21,416 bases of DNA from a virus. Numbering within the stretch: position 1 is the first letter of the stretch; each line of letters starts with the position of its first letter. Positions 13,740-20,956 of this stretch are shown in pieces. The translations under genes and the position numbers were made by a program. The notes beneath the pieces are model-generated. The model was not told the DNA's origin. It searched no databases and worked only from the letters and a program-made list of their open reading frames with translations. The stretch covers positions 1-21,416 of IMG/VR virus record IMGVR_UViG_3300006789_000217, one strand, 5' to 3'.

Positions 13740-15435
13740 ATACTCCTCCTGAGTTGGTAATATCACAGATATCATGTGTCTCAACGTGTTCTTCAAATTC
13801 TGTTCCTAACTTATCTATTGCTTCACTATATGGTACTACAGAGAGGGGTTGTCCACCTCTGCATCCATCTGGATAAGCAGTAAACCCTCTTAAACGGTGA
13901 GCATAAGAAGCTAATGTGTTAGCAAACTCATCTACTGTATCTTGATTGTTAAATTTAGACCCCCAAGAAGGTAGATTAATAGTAGAGCTAATACTCATGT
14001 CCACATAGTCCTGAACATCAGCTTGAAACTTAATCCTTCTTTCGTAGTCATCTGCTAAATCTAATGCAGACTCTATCTTATCAGGATTAGCACCATACAT
14101 ATCTATTAATTCTTGTGCGGCTGCATCAATAACATACTGATACTTCCACCTAGTACCACCTGTCAGGTATCTACGTTTATATGCTACAGCAAAGATAGGT
14201 TCTATCCCACTGGAGCTACCAGCGAGAATGCTAATAGAGCCAGTAGGAGCAATAGCCCTGTTTGCAACGGGTCTTGATATCGACAACTCATCAGAAAATT
14301 TCTTAGAGATGTCATCACTGATTCCTTTATACACCGACAGCCATTTATGTAACTCTGGGGTAACTTCATATTTTTCTCCTCTCTTTACTAACCATTCATG
14401 CATACCCATTAGACCTAATCCTAAACGTCTATTTTTTTGCCTAATTGAATACACTTTCTCGTAGGGTAGCTCTGCTTTTAATGTACCACACAGTAAAAAC
14501 TTGGTTCCTAACTCGACTACTCTTGCTAATTCTGAAATCGAGTCAATACGTCCCAAATTAATACTCCCCAAATTGCACACATCACTGTCATCAGCAGAAG
14601 TAACTTCAGTACAGGCATTTCTTAGGGTTTCCTTTTCATTGTCCATAAAATTAAAACTAAACCCAGGTTCCGCTGATCTAAGTGCTTGCTTAACATTGCT
14701 TTTAAATACCTCACCAACATCTCCTGTCTTCCAGTAGTTTAACAACCACTCTGTATCATAATTTACACTAATATTGGTCATGTCTAGAGGGGCGCGAAAG
14801 TTAAAGTCCTGTTCTTTAATCTGTTTAAGGGTAAATCCTGTATCACCTACAGGCATTGTATCCCAATCTTTAGCAGTCAAGAAGCTAGGGATATCATTAT
14901 GCTTCCAATTAAGAGATGCATACATAGCAGACCTACGTGACCCACCTTGCATGACATTGGCTCCGATGGAGTTAATCATCTGCATTTTAGGTATAGGGCC
15001 AGACGCTAGTCCACCAGAGCCACCCAATGATCTTCCTGACTCTCTATAAATAGAGTAGTCAATTCCTATACCACCACCCGTCATAAGACAGGATTCAGAT
15101 TTCCAACTAAGATTAGCCCAATCTTCCCTTGTGTCTTCTTCAGCAGACAACAAGAAACAGTTGTTATAAAAACGTCTTTCCCTACCAGCATAATAAATAT
15201 AACGCCCACCAGGAACAAATTTTAACTCAGTAATATATCTTTGTAACTCTTTACGTTCTTCCTTACGCATTAAAGCTTCTTCATCAGGGCGTAGCTTTCC
15301 ACATACATCTTCTACTAGTACTCTAGCTAGTTGTTCCCAAGTATCACAACCAGTATGGGCATACTTTAGATGAAAAATATCTTCAGAGAATTTAGAACGA
15401 AACATAGGATTCATATTAGATTTAAATGTCGTCAT
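13729..15435 (-). CDS. nrdJ: Class II (adenosylcobalamin-dependent) ribonucleotide reductase
   Basis: A 568-residue enzyme that reduces ribonucleotides to deoxyribonucleotides for phage DNA synthesis. Key residues are in the expected order: C93 in FYNNCFLL (first redox Cys), N273-C275-E277 in RNACTEV (radical Cys with its Asn and Glu), C287 in DVCNLGSINLGR (second redox Cys), and C557 and C566 near the end (GGVCGV) for re-reduction. TGGGIGIDYS (119-128) and APTGSISILAGSSSGIEPIF (396-415) are typical of the class II barrel. There is no ATP cone and no neighbouring small (radical-generating) subunit gene, which supports B12 dependence. The length suits a compact monomer-type NrdJ. It sits in the replication arm. 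The start overlaps the small gene upstream, and its 3' end carries the binding site for the RMF-like gene. Confidence 0.88.
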   Translation of the reverse strand: MTTFKSNMNPMFRSKFSEDIFHLKYAHTGCDTWEQLARVLVEDVCGKLRPDEEALMRKEERKELQRYITELKFVPGGRYIYYAGRERRFYNNCFLLSAEEDTREDWANLSWKSESCLMTGGGIGIDYSIYRESGRSLGGSGGLASGPIPKMQMINSIGANVMQGGSRRSAMYASLNWKHNDIPSFLTAKDWDTMPVGDTGFTLKQIKEQDFNFRAPLDMTNISVNYDTEWLLNYWKTGDVGEVFKSNVKQALRSAEPGFSFNFMDNEKETLRNACTEVTSADDSDVCNLGSINLGRIDSISELARVVELGTKFLLCGTLKAELPYEKVYSIRQKNRRLGLGLMGMHEWLVKRGEKYEVTPELHKWLSVYKGISDDISKKFSDELSISRPVANRAIAPTGSISILAGSSSGIEPIFAVAYKRRYLTGGTRWKYQYVIDAAAQELIDMYGANPDKIESALDLADDYERRIKFQADVQDYVDMSISSTINLPSWGSKFNNQDTVDEFANTLASYAHRLRGFTAYPDGCRGGQPLSVVPYSEAIDKLGTEFEEHVETHDICDITNSGGVCGV

Positions 15436-15598
15436 CTGTTATAACCTTTATACGTGTAATTTCTAAACCATCTATGCAGTCTTTAATTGATGAAGAGATT
15501 AAGTCTTTTAGCTCAGTCTCTAATCCCCTTGCTCCGTCGGCAGGAATCCATGAAGCATCCCTGTCTACGTTAGCAGCTATTCTAACAAATACTACCAT
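15422..15598 (-). CDS. 58-residue hypothetical protein before the reductase
   Basis: An ATG at 15598 opens a frame to a TAA at 15424-15422, overlapping the reductase start by 14 bases. The protein starts MVVFVRIAANVDRDASW, has an amphipathic helix at about 26-40 (LETELKDLISSSIKDC) and ends in a strand and acidic tail (ITRIKVITDDDI). This looks like a small alpha/beta fold. AGGG lies eight bases before the start. It fills what would otherwise be the only sizeable gap (about 170 bases) in this operon, and the overlaps on both sides suit the local gene packing. No family is recognised. Confidence 0.55.
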   Translation of the reverse strand: MVVFVRIAANVDRDASWIPADGARGLETELKDLISSSIKDCIDGLEITRIKVITDDDI

Positions 15599-15603
15599 AA
15601 TGA

Positions 15604-15879
15604 TTACCCTGAATTACTGTATGTGTCTTCATTTACTACTACTACCTCTTCTTGTCCTAATTCATCTATAGTAACTTCTTTAATAAGCCTATTGAGATAC
15701 CACTCAGCTTTCCTTAAATCATTTACAGGATCACCTTTATAGTCAAATCTCCATAAATACTTGAGTACATTACCTTGTAAATAGTATTTGAAGTTTTTAC
15801 CTGTAGCGGCCTCAATTGCGGTAATGCATTCGATACCATTTTGATTATAGTGAGGTGGTTTATTGACCATATCGTTCAT
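15604..15879 (-). CDS. DUF3310 (SaV-like) protein
   Basis: 91 residues. The diagnostic pattern is NKPPHY (6-11), GIECITAIEAATG (15-27), then QGNVLKYLWRFDYKGD (35-50) and LRKAEWYLNRLI (55-66). Together these form the small helical DUF3310 domain, which is widespread in phages; the T7 relative gp1.7 has been linked to nucleotide kinase activity (recalled). The C-terminal 25 residues are acidic and probably disordered. AAGGA lies seven bases upstream of the first ATG, and the start shares one base with the previous stop (TAATG). Its place next to NrdJ fits a role in nucleotide metabolism. Confidence 0.85.
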   Translation of the reverse strand: MNDMVNKPPHYNQNGIECITAIEAATGKNFKYYLQGNVLKYLWRFDYKGDPVNDLRKAEWYLNRLIKEVTIDELGQEEVVVVNEDTYSNSG

Positions 15880-16202
15880 TAATGTATCCTTTTAGAGAAG
15901 TTTGCGTAAACTATATTACCATCGCGTTGCTTAACACGATTAACTGGTTTTAATTCTACGTTAGTTTTATCTATGGCTTGAGAAATTGCAGTTTGAATAG
16001 TAGCTTCTAGCATCATCGTTATACTGTCACCTATATCTAACAGCATCTGGTGTGGTTCTGAGCCTTGCATCTTTTCTGATGCAAAATCCCCTACAAATAT
16101 TTCTACTGTTCTATTCTGATCATCATAATGACAAAATATACCAAAGGTATTGTCTGGTACTGTTATCTGATGAACTATTTTTTGTTCTTTTTCGTCGAAC
16201 AT
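15879..16202 (-). CDS. 107-residue hypothetical protein
   Basis: A soluble protein with alternating strands in the first half (IVHQITV, FGIFCHY, VEIFVGDF), a long helix around 55-80 (MLLDIGDSITMMLEATIQTAI) and a basic C-terminus (VNRVKQRDGNIVYANFSKRIH). GGAG lies eight bases upstream. The start falls inside the end of the nuclease gene before it (28-bp overlap), and its stop is coupled to the DUF3310 gene. No family is recognised. Its place between a nuclease and a nucleotide-metabolism gene suggests an accessory role in replication. Confidence 0.55.
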   Translation of the reverse strand: MFDEKEQKIVHQITVPDNTFGIFCHYDDQNRTVEIFVGDFASEKMQGSEPHQMLLDIGDSITMMLEATIQTAISQAIDKTNVELKPVNRVKQRDGNIVYANFSKRIH

Positions 16203-16564
16203 ATTAGTATCTCCAATAAATCCTCAGCATATAGTAATGCCATTGGTTTTTTACGATCACCTTTGAGTATGGCAATCGGCTTTGTGCTTTTAATCAAATT
16301 CTTTTCTGCTTGTTCAAGAGCAGAGTATATAGAAAAGGAAGACCTAGACTTGCACTCTACGGTCCAAGGAAATAACTTCCTTGCCAGTGGAGACAAGCCT
16401 ATATCAGGTCCATTAACTCCACCAGGAGTAGACGTAACATCATCCTCTTCCACACCTTTAAGATGTTGTTGAAGATAGTTACGCACCCACTGTTGGAGTC
16501 TTCTTCCCTTTGCCTTCGCGGAAGAAACTTTAATCCTTGAAGACTGTGTAGTAGTTGTAGGCAT
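16175..16564 (-). CDS. PD-(D/E)XK nuclease, putative Holliday-junction resolvase
   Basis: 129 residues from the ATG at 16564, chosen because AAAGG lies about six bases upstream; an ATG at 16594 gives ten more residues but no clear site. A basic N-terminal helix (KAKGRRLQQWVRNYL) precedes the catalytic core. GPD at 52-54 gives the first acid and VECK at 69-72 the E-x-K half of the PD-(D/E)XK signature. EQAEKN at 84-89 and a late strand with Leu/Ala follow. Phage proteins with this exact order (GPDI, FP...ECK, EQ.E.N) are annotated as resolvase-like nucleases. It would cut branched DNA made during replication or recombination. It overlaps the Fe-S exonuclease gene by 35 bases. Confidence 0.7.
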   Translation of the reverse strand: MPTTTTQSSRIKVSSAKAKGRRLQQWVRNYLQQHLKGVEEDDVTSTPGGVNGPDIGLSPLARKLFPWTVECKSRSSFSIYSALEQAEKNLIKSTKPIAILKGDRKKPMALLYAEDLLEILICSTKKNKK

Positions 16565-17396
16565 TAGCTGCCTTTGATTTAGGGTTACGGGCATACACTA
16601 AGCCAGACCAACAAGAGTATCTAAAGTTACAATACCCACAAGTCTTGTGAAGCTTACGATTACCTGTTGTTTTTCTATAAAATGTTTCAGGCTCATCTTC
16701 AAAACATCGTTTAAAGTTATTCTCGTCTGCTTCAATGTACTTATTAAGAGTGTTGTTGATCTTCTTAGTATACAGTTCTTCATCATCAGGATCAGCAGGT
16801 ACAACCTTCATTTCTCCCGATTCTTTATTGATGGCTATCCAACCACCTGCCTTTATATCAGGTGTTTCTTCGCGTTCTGCTTTAGTATATCCAAATAACT
16901 GTTCTAGATAACCAAAGTCATCATTGTCTTTTAACGCCTGATAAGATGCAAACTTTTTATCAAATGCAAACCTAGAAGCACTCTTAATATCCCAAAGGGA
17001 GTAGGAGTTACCGTCACGTATGATTAAATCAAGCTCTCCATTTATTATACCATGCTCTGTTGGTAGCATAACTCTTTTATTTAAGTCTACTATTTCTACA
17101 CCTGCTGCTAGTAACAAAGCGACTGCAATAACCTCAGTCATATCACCATACAGCATCTTTATCTTAAACGAATTTACCTCTGGTAGTTTTTCCCATCCCA
17201 ATTTCTCAGCATGTAACTGACAAAATGGTTTACCTACTTGAGACATAGAGGGAAGCTTTGCTCCCCCTTTTCTCTTGAAGTTGAATTTACCTAGTTTGTT
17301 ATTGAACATCTGACTAGCCCTGAATATAATATCATCAGGGATTTTCGGATCGTTTGCTAGGAAATCTTCAATCTTCTCAGAAAGATTAGTCGCCAT
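16530..17396 (-). CDS. RecB/Cas4-like PD-(D/E)XK exonuclease with Fe-S cluster cysteines
   Basis: 288 residues. Active-site motifs are in order: G84-D85..E88 (motif I position), GELD at 120-123, WDIKSA with D136 and K138, and QLFGY with Q166 and Y170, which fits the QxxxY motif of AddB/RecB/Cas4 nucleases. C59 (KPFCQ) near the N-terminus plus C253, C256 and C262 near the C-terminus (TCGYCNFRYSCW) form the four-Cys set that holds a 4Fe-4S cluster in Cas4- and AddB-type enzymes. The predicted role is a DNA exonuclease that makes single-stranded ends for recombination or degrades host DNA. There is no cas gene nearby. It overlaps the ssDNA-binding candidate by 11 bases and lacks an obvious binding site, so it is probably coupled. 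Confidence 0.8.
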   Translation of the reverse strand: MATNLSEKIEDFLANDPKIPDDIIFRASQMFNNKLGKFNFKRKGGAKLPSMSQVGKPFCQLHAEKLGWEKLPEVNSFKIKMLYGDMTEVIAVALLLAAGVEIVDLNKRVMLPTEHGIINGELDLIIRDGNSYSLWDIKSASRFAFDKKFASYQALKDNDDFGYLEQLFGYTKAEREETPDIKAGGWIAINKESGEMKVVPADPDDEELYTKKINNTLNKYIEADENNFKRCFEDEPETFYRKTTGNRKLHKTCGYCNFRYSCWSGLVYARNPKSKAANAYNYYTVFKD

Positions 17397-18210
17397 CTAT
17401 GATGTCACTAAAGTCATCATCGTTAATATCTAAGCCTGATGAGTTTTCTCTCATCTTAGTGGCAACTTGTTCGTTCTCTCGCCTAACTAAATCAACAAAG
17501 CCAGATAGGTATTCTCTTAATTCATCTGTAAGAGGATGCATCTTATTTAACATAGGCTGATACTTCAGTACAAACCATTTGTTAGAGCCTCGTTTCTCTT
17601 GCTTAAAAGATATCTTCATATCAAAGTTAAGAGGCATGTATTGCTGTTTAATCATACCACCCATAACCTTACTTACTTCCATAAAGTTTGATGGGCCTAA
17701 CTTCATACGAAAAGGTACATCTTCTATTTTTATCTTTTCTTCTGATCCTGCTACAACTGGATCATCCATTTTTATTAGACCAAAGATATGTCGATACAAC
17801 TTAACCTTAGTCGCATTAGCGTATGCTACAGGGTCTATGCCTCGTAGCTTCTCCTTCTCTCTGGCAGGTATCCACCCACACTTATCACCCCCAAACCAAT
17901 CGAGGGCAGTCTCAGAGAAGTTCTTAAAGTGCTGCGATATGTTGCTGAACTTTTCTTGATCTGCATCAAACACAGAAGTCTGCATTGTATCCAGGAATAT
18001 TCTGAAGTAACTATTCTTTGAATATACTTCACCATAATCAGGATGAGACAATGCAATAGAAGGTGAAGGTACATCTACTAGTTCTTCCCCAACCTCTATT
18101 GAACTATCCTTGTTTATTCTAGCCCTAGCTAATGATGGGCCTGAATCCATTGTAGAATATAAAGCAGATAGATCATCTGCATTTAAGTCTAATGTTGCTA
18201 AGTTACTCAT
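17386..18210 (-). CDS. Probable single-stranded DNA-binding protein
   Basis: 274 residues. The long middle part alternates strands and helices, with many aromatic and basic residues (for example KISFKQEKRGSNKWFVLKY around 203-221). The chain ends in a strongly acidic tail (DINDDDFSDIIDGD). An acidic C-terminal tail on a soluble core is typical of phage ssDNA-binding proteins such as T7 gp2.5 and T4 gp32, where it binds the polymerase and other partners. The gene lies between the polymerase/resolvase genes and the recombination nuclease. AAAGG precedes the ATG by seven bases. A consensus promoter directly upstream fits a need for high expression. I cannot see an OB-fold motif by eye, so the call rests on tail, context and promoter. 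Confidence 0.5.
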   Translation of the reverse strand: MSNLATLDLNADDLSALYSTMDSGPSLARARINKDSSIEVGEELVDVPSPSIALSHPDYGEVYSKNSYFRIFLDTMQTSVFDADQEKFSNISQHFKNFSETALDWFGGDKCGWIPAREKEKLRGIDPVAYANATKVKLYRHIFGLIKMDDPVVAGSEEKIKIEDVPFRMKLGPSNFMEVSKVMGGMIKQQYMPLNFDMKISFKQEKRGSNKWFVLKYQPMLNKMHPLTDELREYLSGFVDLVRRENEQVATKMRENSSGLDINDDDFSDIIDGD

Positions 18211-18237
18211 ATTCTAACCTTTCTAAAAAAAGAAACC

Positions 18238-18266
18238 TTTATACCACAAATTTACTCATTTGTCAA
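18238..18266 (-). promoter_or_regulatory. Consensus sigma70 promoter for the recombination/nucleotide operon
   Basis: Reading leftward, TTGACA (18266-18261) and TATAAA (18243-18238) are separated by exactly 17 bases. The -35 box is a perfect match and the -10 box matches five of six. The -35 box lies in the last codons of the endonuclease VII-like gene (Leu-Thr), the -10 in the gap before the ssDNA-binding candidate. Transcription would begin near 18231 and could run to the hairpin at 13065. Confidence 0.75.
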
Positions 18267-18653
18267 GTCATTTTTTAAATATTTTAATGCTCTTGTTAGT
18301 CCCTCTATATCATCTCCTAAAAGTCCAATCGCTAAATTACAGTGATGACATAACCAACCTCTAAATGTTTCAGTTTCATAACAGTGATCCAAAACAGTTT
18401 TTATATCTTTCTTTTTACATATAGCACAAGAAGTAGTCTGAGGAGGTGCGGTCTTTCTTATAATATCAACTACCCTGCTATGTGATTTTTGACATTCTTT
18501 GCAAGATGTGCTTCTACTTTGCCTGTGATCTCCTGTTGCTCTCCTGTATAACCTAAACATCATTAAAGGTTTTTCTACGTTACAATGTCTGCATACTATT
18601 GTGTCCTCTTCATTTGTTACTTCAACTTTAAATAAACTTAGTTGCTCATACAT
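18252..18653 (-). CDS. Endonuclease VII-like (His-Me finger) resolvase
   Basis: 133 residues with AGGAGG six bases before the ATG. The C-terminal half matches the recombination endonuclease VII family: C76-x2-C79 and C102-x2-C105 are the zinc ligands, D89-H90 the catalytic pair, then FRGWLCHHCNLAIGLLGDD with N106. In T4 endonuclease VII the corresponding Asp-His and Asn act in metal binding and catalysis. The His two residues after the Asp-His pair in T4 is Tyr92 here. An additional CxxC pair set (C21, C24, C51, C54) near the N-terminus probably forms a second zinc site. The enzyme should cut Holliday junctions and other branched DNA. It overlaps the polymerase gene by eight bases, and the downstream promoter begins within its last codons. 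Confidence 0.85.
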   Translation of the reverse strand: MYEQLSLFKVEVTNEEDTIVCRHCNVEKPLMMFRLYRRATGDHRQSRSTSCKECQKSHSRVVDIIRKTAPPQTTSCAICKKKDIKTVLDHCYETETFRGWLCHHCNLAIGLLGDDIEGLTRALKYLKNDLTNE

Positions 18654-20730
18654 CTACACCCTCCTGATGCATCCAATCTTTCCCTTGAGACATCTCAACC
18701 TCAAGTGGTATATAGTCACTTAATCCAAATCTTCTCTTAGCTTCAGATTGGGCATCAACTAAACATCCTGGTGCCACTGACTTGACTATATCTAGTTCAT
18801 CTGGATGTGTGTCAATTAGAACACTGTCATGCACTGTATTTATAACGATGCTGTTTAATTTCATCTCCCTTAACTTGTTAAATAATATGATTACTCCCAA
18901 TGGAACTATCTCAGCAGTTGCTACGGACTGCACTGGATAATTTACTATTTGTGTTTTAAATGTGGCAGACCCTGACAGGTTTCTTTCACAATCAGGGAAA
19001 CTAAACTGTCTGCCTGTAGCAGTCTTAACTACTTTAAACTTTATGGCTTCATTCTGAAGCTGTTCATGCCATTTAAATATACCTCTATACTTTCCGAAGA
19101 ACTCTTTAAAATAGGTTCTCTGAGCAGGTGTACCTTGGGTTCCCCCATACAAAGGACGGAAGGTGGAAGCTTTTGCTGCCCCTCTTTCAGTAGGTTCGCC
19201 ATTGTCTGTGAGGACTTTGGCAGTGTAGGCGTGAACGTCAAAGCCAGATTCGACTTCTCGTTTAACTGTTTCATCAGTTGCGAGTATTCCTGCAATCCTA
19301 AACTCAAGTTGAGAGTAATCAATTTCGACAAGCGAACCTCCATCAAATCTACTAACAAATGCTTTTCGTACAGGAAATAGCCTACCTTTAGGCATATTCT
19401 GTAGATTAGGACTACTACTACTTAGCCTACCAGTTGCAGTAATACACTGATTAAAATTAGCATGAAGTAAACCATCTGATTTAATACCCTTCCGTATACC
19501 TTCAATAAAGGCAGACCTATATGTTTCGATTGCTGACAGTCTTACTATGGATTCCAAGAATTTCTTAGCTTCAGGATCAGTAACCTCATTAAGAAGTGTA
19601 GTAAGTGTACCCTTGTCTGTCTTGAAGCCTCCGGCAGAAGCTAGAGATACTCTAGGAGATAGATTAAGACCACCTCTATCTGGTAAATCCTGATATGTTG
19701 TACCCTTGCCTAAACATTCAGGGCATTTAGTCTCCTTCTTAAAGTTAGTACCATCTTTCTTAATCTTAAAGTATCCACCCTTACCATAACAGGACACACA
19801 TTTGATTGACCTAACTTTGTGTGCGCGTTTAAAACATTTAGAGAGAACATCCCTAAAAGATTTAATATCCATGTTGGGTCTAAGTAAAGGTTTACCTCTG
19901 TCATCTAGACCAATGTTCATTTGATCCTTCCAAGTATTCTTATCAAGTAACTTACATGAATAGATTACTTGAGATAGCTGTTCGGGGGAAGATAGATTAA
20001 CATCTAGATCACCCATTAAAGAACGAACTTTCTGACTTAGGTATGAATTTAAGTCAGCCTGTTCTTTCTCATATTCCTGATCAACTTGATCTAATACAGT
20101 AAGGTCAATAGCCATGCCTGACCTCTCTATATCAGTTAAGACAGAACAGAACTGACACATGAGATCACGAATAGCAACTAAAGATTTATTCTTTTCTAAT
20201 TGAAATCTCTTTTGCTGCTTCTCAAATACTTCAGCAGTAGACATTACATCGTAGTATAAATACTTTCTCTGATCTTCTTCAGACATATCTGAGTAGTTCA
20301 AACCTTTACTCAGTGCATCGCTAAGTAAACTTTGTTTACGAATAACATTATATTTCGTAGATAAAGCATCTAACGAAAGTTTATTTCGTATACCCTTGCT
20401 CAATACATATTCACTGATCATGGTATCAATAATCTTTATGTCACACTCTATGCCTACCTCGCGTAACCATGCCAGGTCAAACTTAGCGTTGTGTGCTACG
20501 ATGTATGTAGCTTCATTTATTGCTTCTTGAAATTCATAAAGATAATGATTGTCTACAGGAAATTTCTTTATTTTTACAACCCCACCGCTGTCCCATATAG
20601 GTGAACCATCTAATGCTCTGTAGGTATAACCTATAGCTACTAAGGTGTTGTCCTTGTTATACGGTGAGGGGTCTTTGCGATTACCCCCAAGATCAACTTC
20701 AAGGTCTATAACTAATGCATAATCAGTCAT
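18646..20730 (-). CDS. polA: Family A DNA polymerase with 3'-5' exonuclease and DnaJ-like zinc module
   Basis: The phage replicative polymerase, 694 residues. The exonuclease domain (1-180) has D9/E11 (IDLEVD), HNAKFD with N81 and D85, and Y157-x3-D161. Residues 311-343 hold CVSCYGKG and CPECLGKG, a half-length DnaJ-type zinc module, not part of ordinary Pol I. The polymerase domain follows: TGRLSSSSPNLQNMP (433-447), motif A DYSQLEFR with D471, motif B R516-x3-K520-x3-F524-x3-Y528-G, and motif C VHDS with D635. The residue equivalent to E. coli Phe762 is F524. From memory, a partial DnaJ domain between exonuclease and polymerase is the mark of HMO-2011-type marine phages. The gene overlaps both neighbours by eight bases. 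Confidence 0.93.
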   Translation of the reverse strand: MTDYALVIDLEVDLGGNRKDPSPYNKDNTLVAIGYTYRALDGSPIWDSGGVVKIKKFPVDNHYLYEFQEAINEATYIVAHNAKFDLAWLREVGIECDIKIIDTMISEYVLSKGIRNKLSLDALSTKYNVIRKQSLLSDALSKGLNYSDMSEEDQRKYLYYDVMSTAEVFEKQQKRFQLEKNKSLVAIRDLMCQFCSVLTDIERSGMAIDLTVLDQVDQEYEKEQADLNSYLSQKVRSLMGDLDVNLSSPEQLSQVIYSCKLLDKNTWKDQMNIGLDDRGKPLLRPNMDIKSFRDVLSKCFKRAHKVRSIKCVSCYGKGGYFKIKKDGTNFKKETKCPECLGKGTTYQDLPDRGGLNLSPRVSLASAGGFKTDKGTLTTLLNEVTDPEAKKFLESIVRLSAIETYRSAFIEGIRKGIKSDGLLHANFNQCITATGRLSSSSPNLQNMPKGRLFPVRKAFVSRFDGGSLVEIDYSQLEFRIAGILATDETVKREVESGFDVHAYTAKVLTDNGEPTERGAAKASTFRPLYGGTQGTPAQRTYFKEFFGKYRGIFKWHEQLQNEAIKFKVVKTATGRQFSFPDCERNLSGSATFKTQIVNYPVQSVATAEIVPLGVIILFNKLREMKLNSIVINTVHDSVLIDTHPDELDIVKSVAPGCLVDAQSEAKRRFGLSDYIPLEVEMSQGKDWMHQEGVDV
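19702..19800 (-). other. DnaJ-like zinc-binding insert within the polymerase
   Basis: This segment encodes residues 311-343 of the polymerase: CxxCxGxG, a 17-residue Lys-rich spacer, and CxxCxGxG again. DnaJ cysteine-rich domains have four such motifs forming two zinc sites. Two motifs would give one zinc site. Confidence 0.8.
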
Positions 20731-20950
20731 TGCAAGTTACCCCAACCATATCAAACAATTTATAATCAGAATTTTTATCTACTTCACGCACTGCTAGTTC
20801 AACGTATTCGTCACCCCAAAGTCTTGCATATAACTCTATCTCTGCTTTCAATTCAGTCGTAGGTTTTTTCGATAGACACTCCCAATAATATACATCGTCT
20901 GATGCGTACATCTTACCTGCTGCAATATATCTTTTTCTGTAATTTGTCAT
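20723..20950 (-). CDS. 75-residue hypothetical protein
   Basis: A small soluble protein, preceded by GAGGTGAC directly before the ATG. The sequence is helical and rich in Tyr and Lys at the start (YRKRYIAAGKMYASDDVYYWE). It has an acidic/amphipathic helix around 30-58 (TELKAEIELYARLWGDEYVE) and ends in a short strand. No family is recognised. Its stop overlaps the polymerase start by eight bases and it follows the cell wall hydrolase gene with a six-base gap, so all three are co-transcribed. Confidence 0.55.
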   Translation of the reverse strand: MTNYRKRYIAAGKMYASDDVYYWECLSKKPTTELKAEIELYARLWGDEYVELAVREVDKNSDYKLFDMVGVTCND

Positions 20951-20956
20951 GTCACC

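Noticed and set aside
13740-13796. N-terminal extension of the RMF-like protein to an ATG inside nrdJ
   Set aside because: This would overlap the reductase by 68 bases. The GTG at 13739 has GGAGG at ideal distance and gives a protein of RMF-like length.
15426-15671. An 81-residue open frame on the + strand near the reductase start
   Set aside because: It opposes the 58-residue gene and the DUF3310 gene, both of which fit the operon, and has no binding site or known motif.
16530-17396. A CRISPR-Cas interpretation of the Cas4-like nuclease
   Set aside because: There is no repeat-spacer array and no other cas gene in the window. Four-Cys PD-(D/E)XK exonucleases of this kind are common replication or recombination genes in phages.
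17579-17959. A 126-residue open frame on the + strand
   Set aside because: It is antisense to the ssDNA-binding candidate in a region packed with leftward genes, with no binding site and no recognisable protein.
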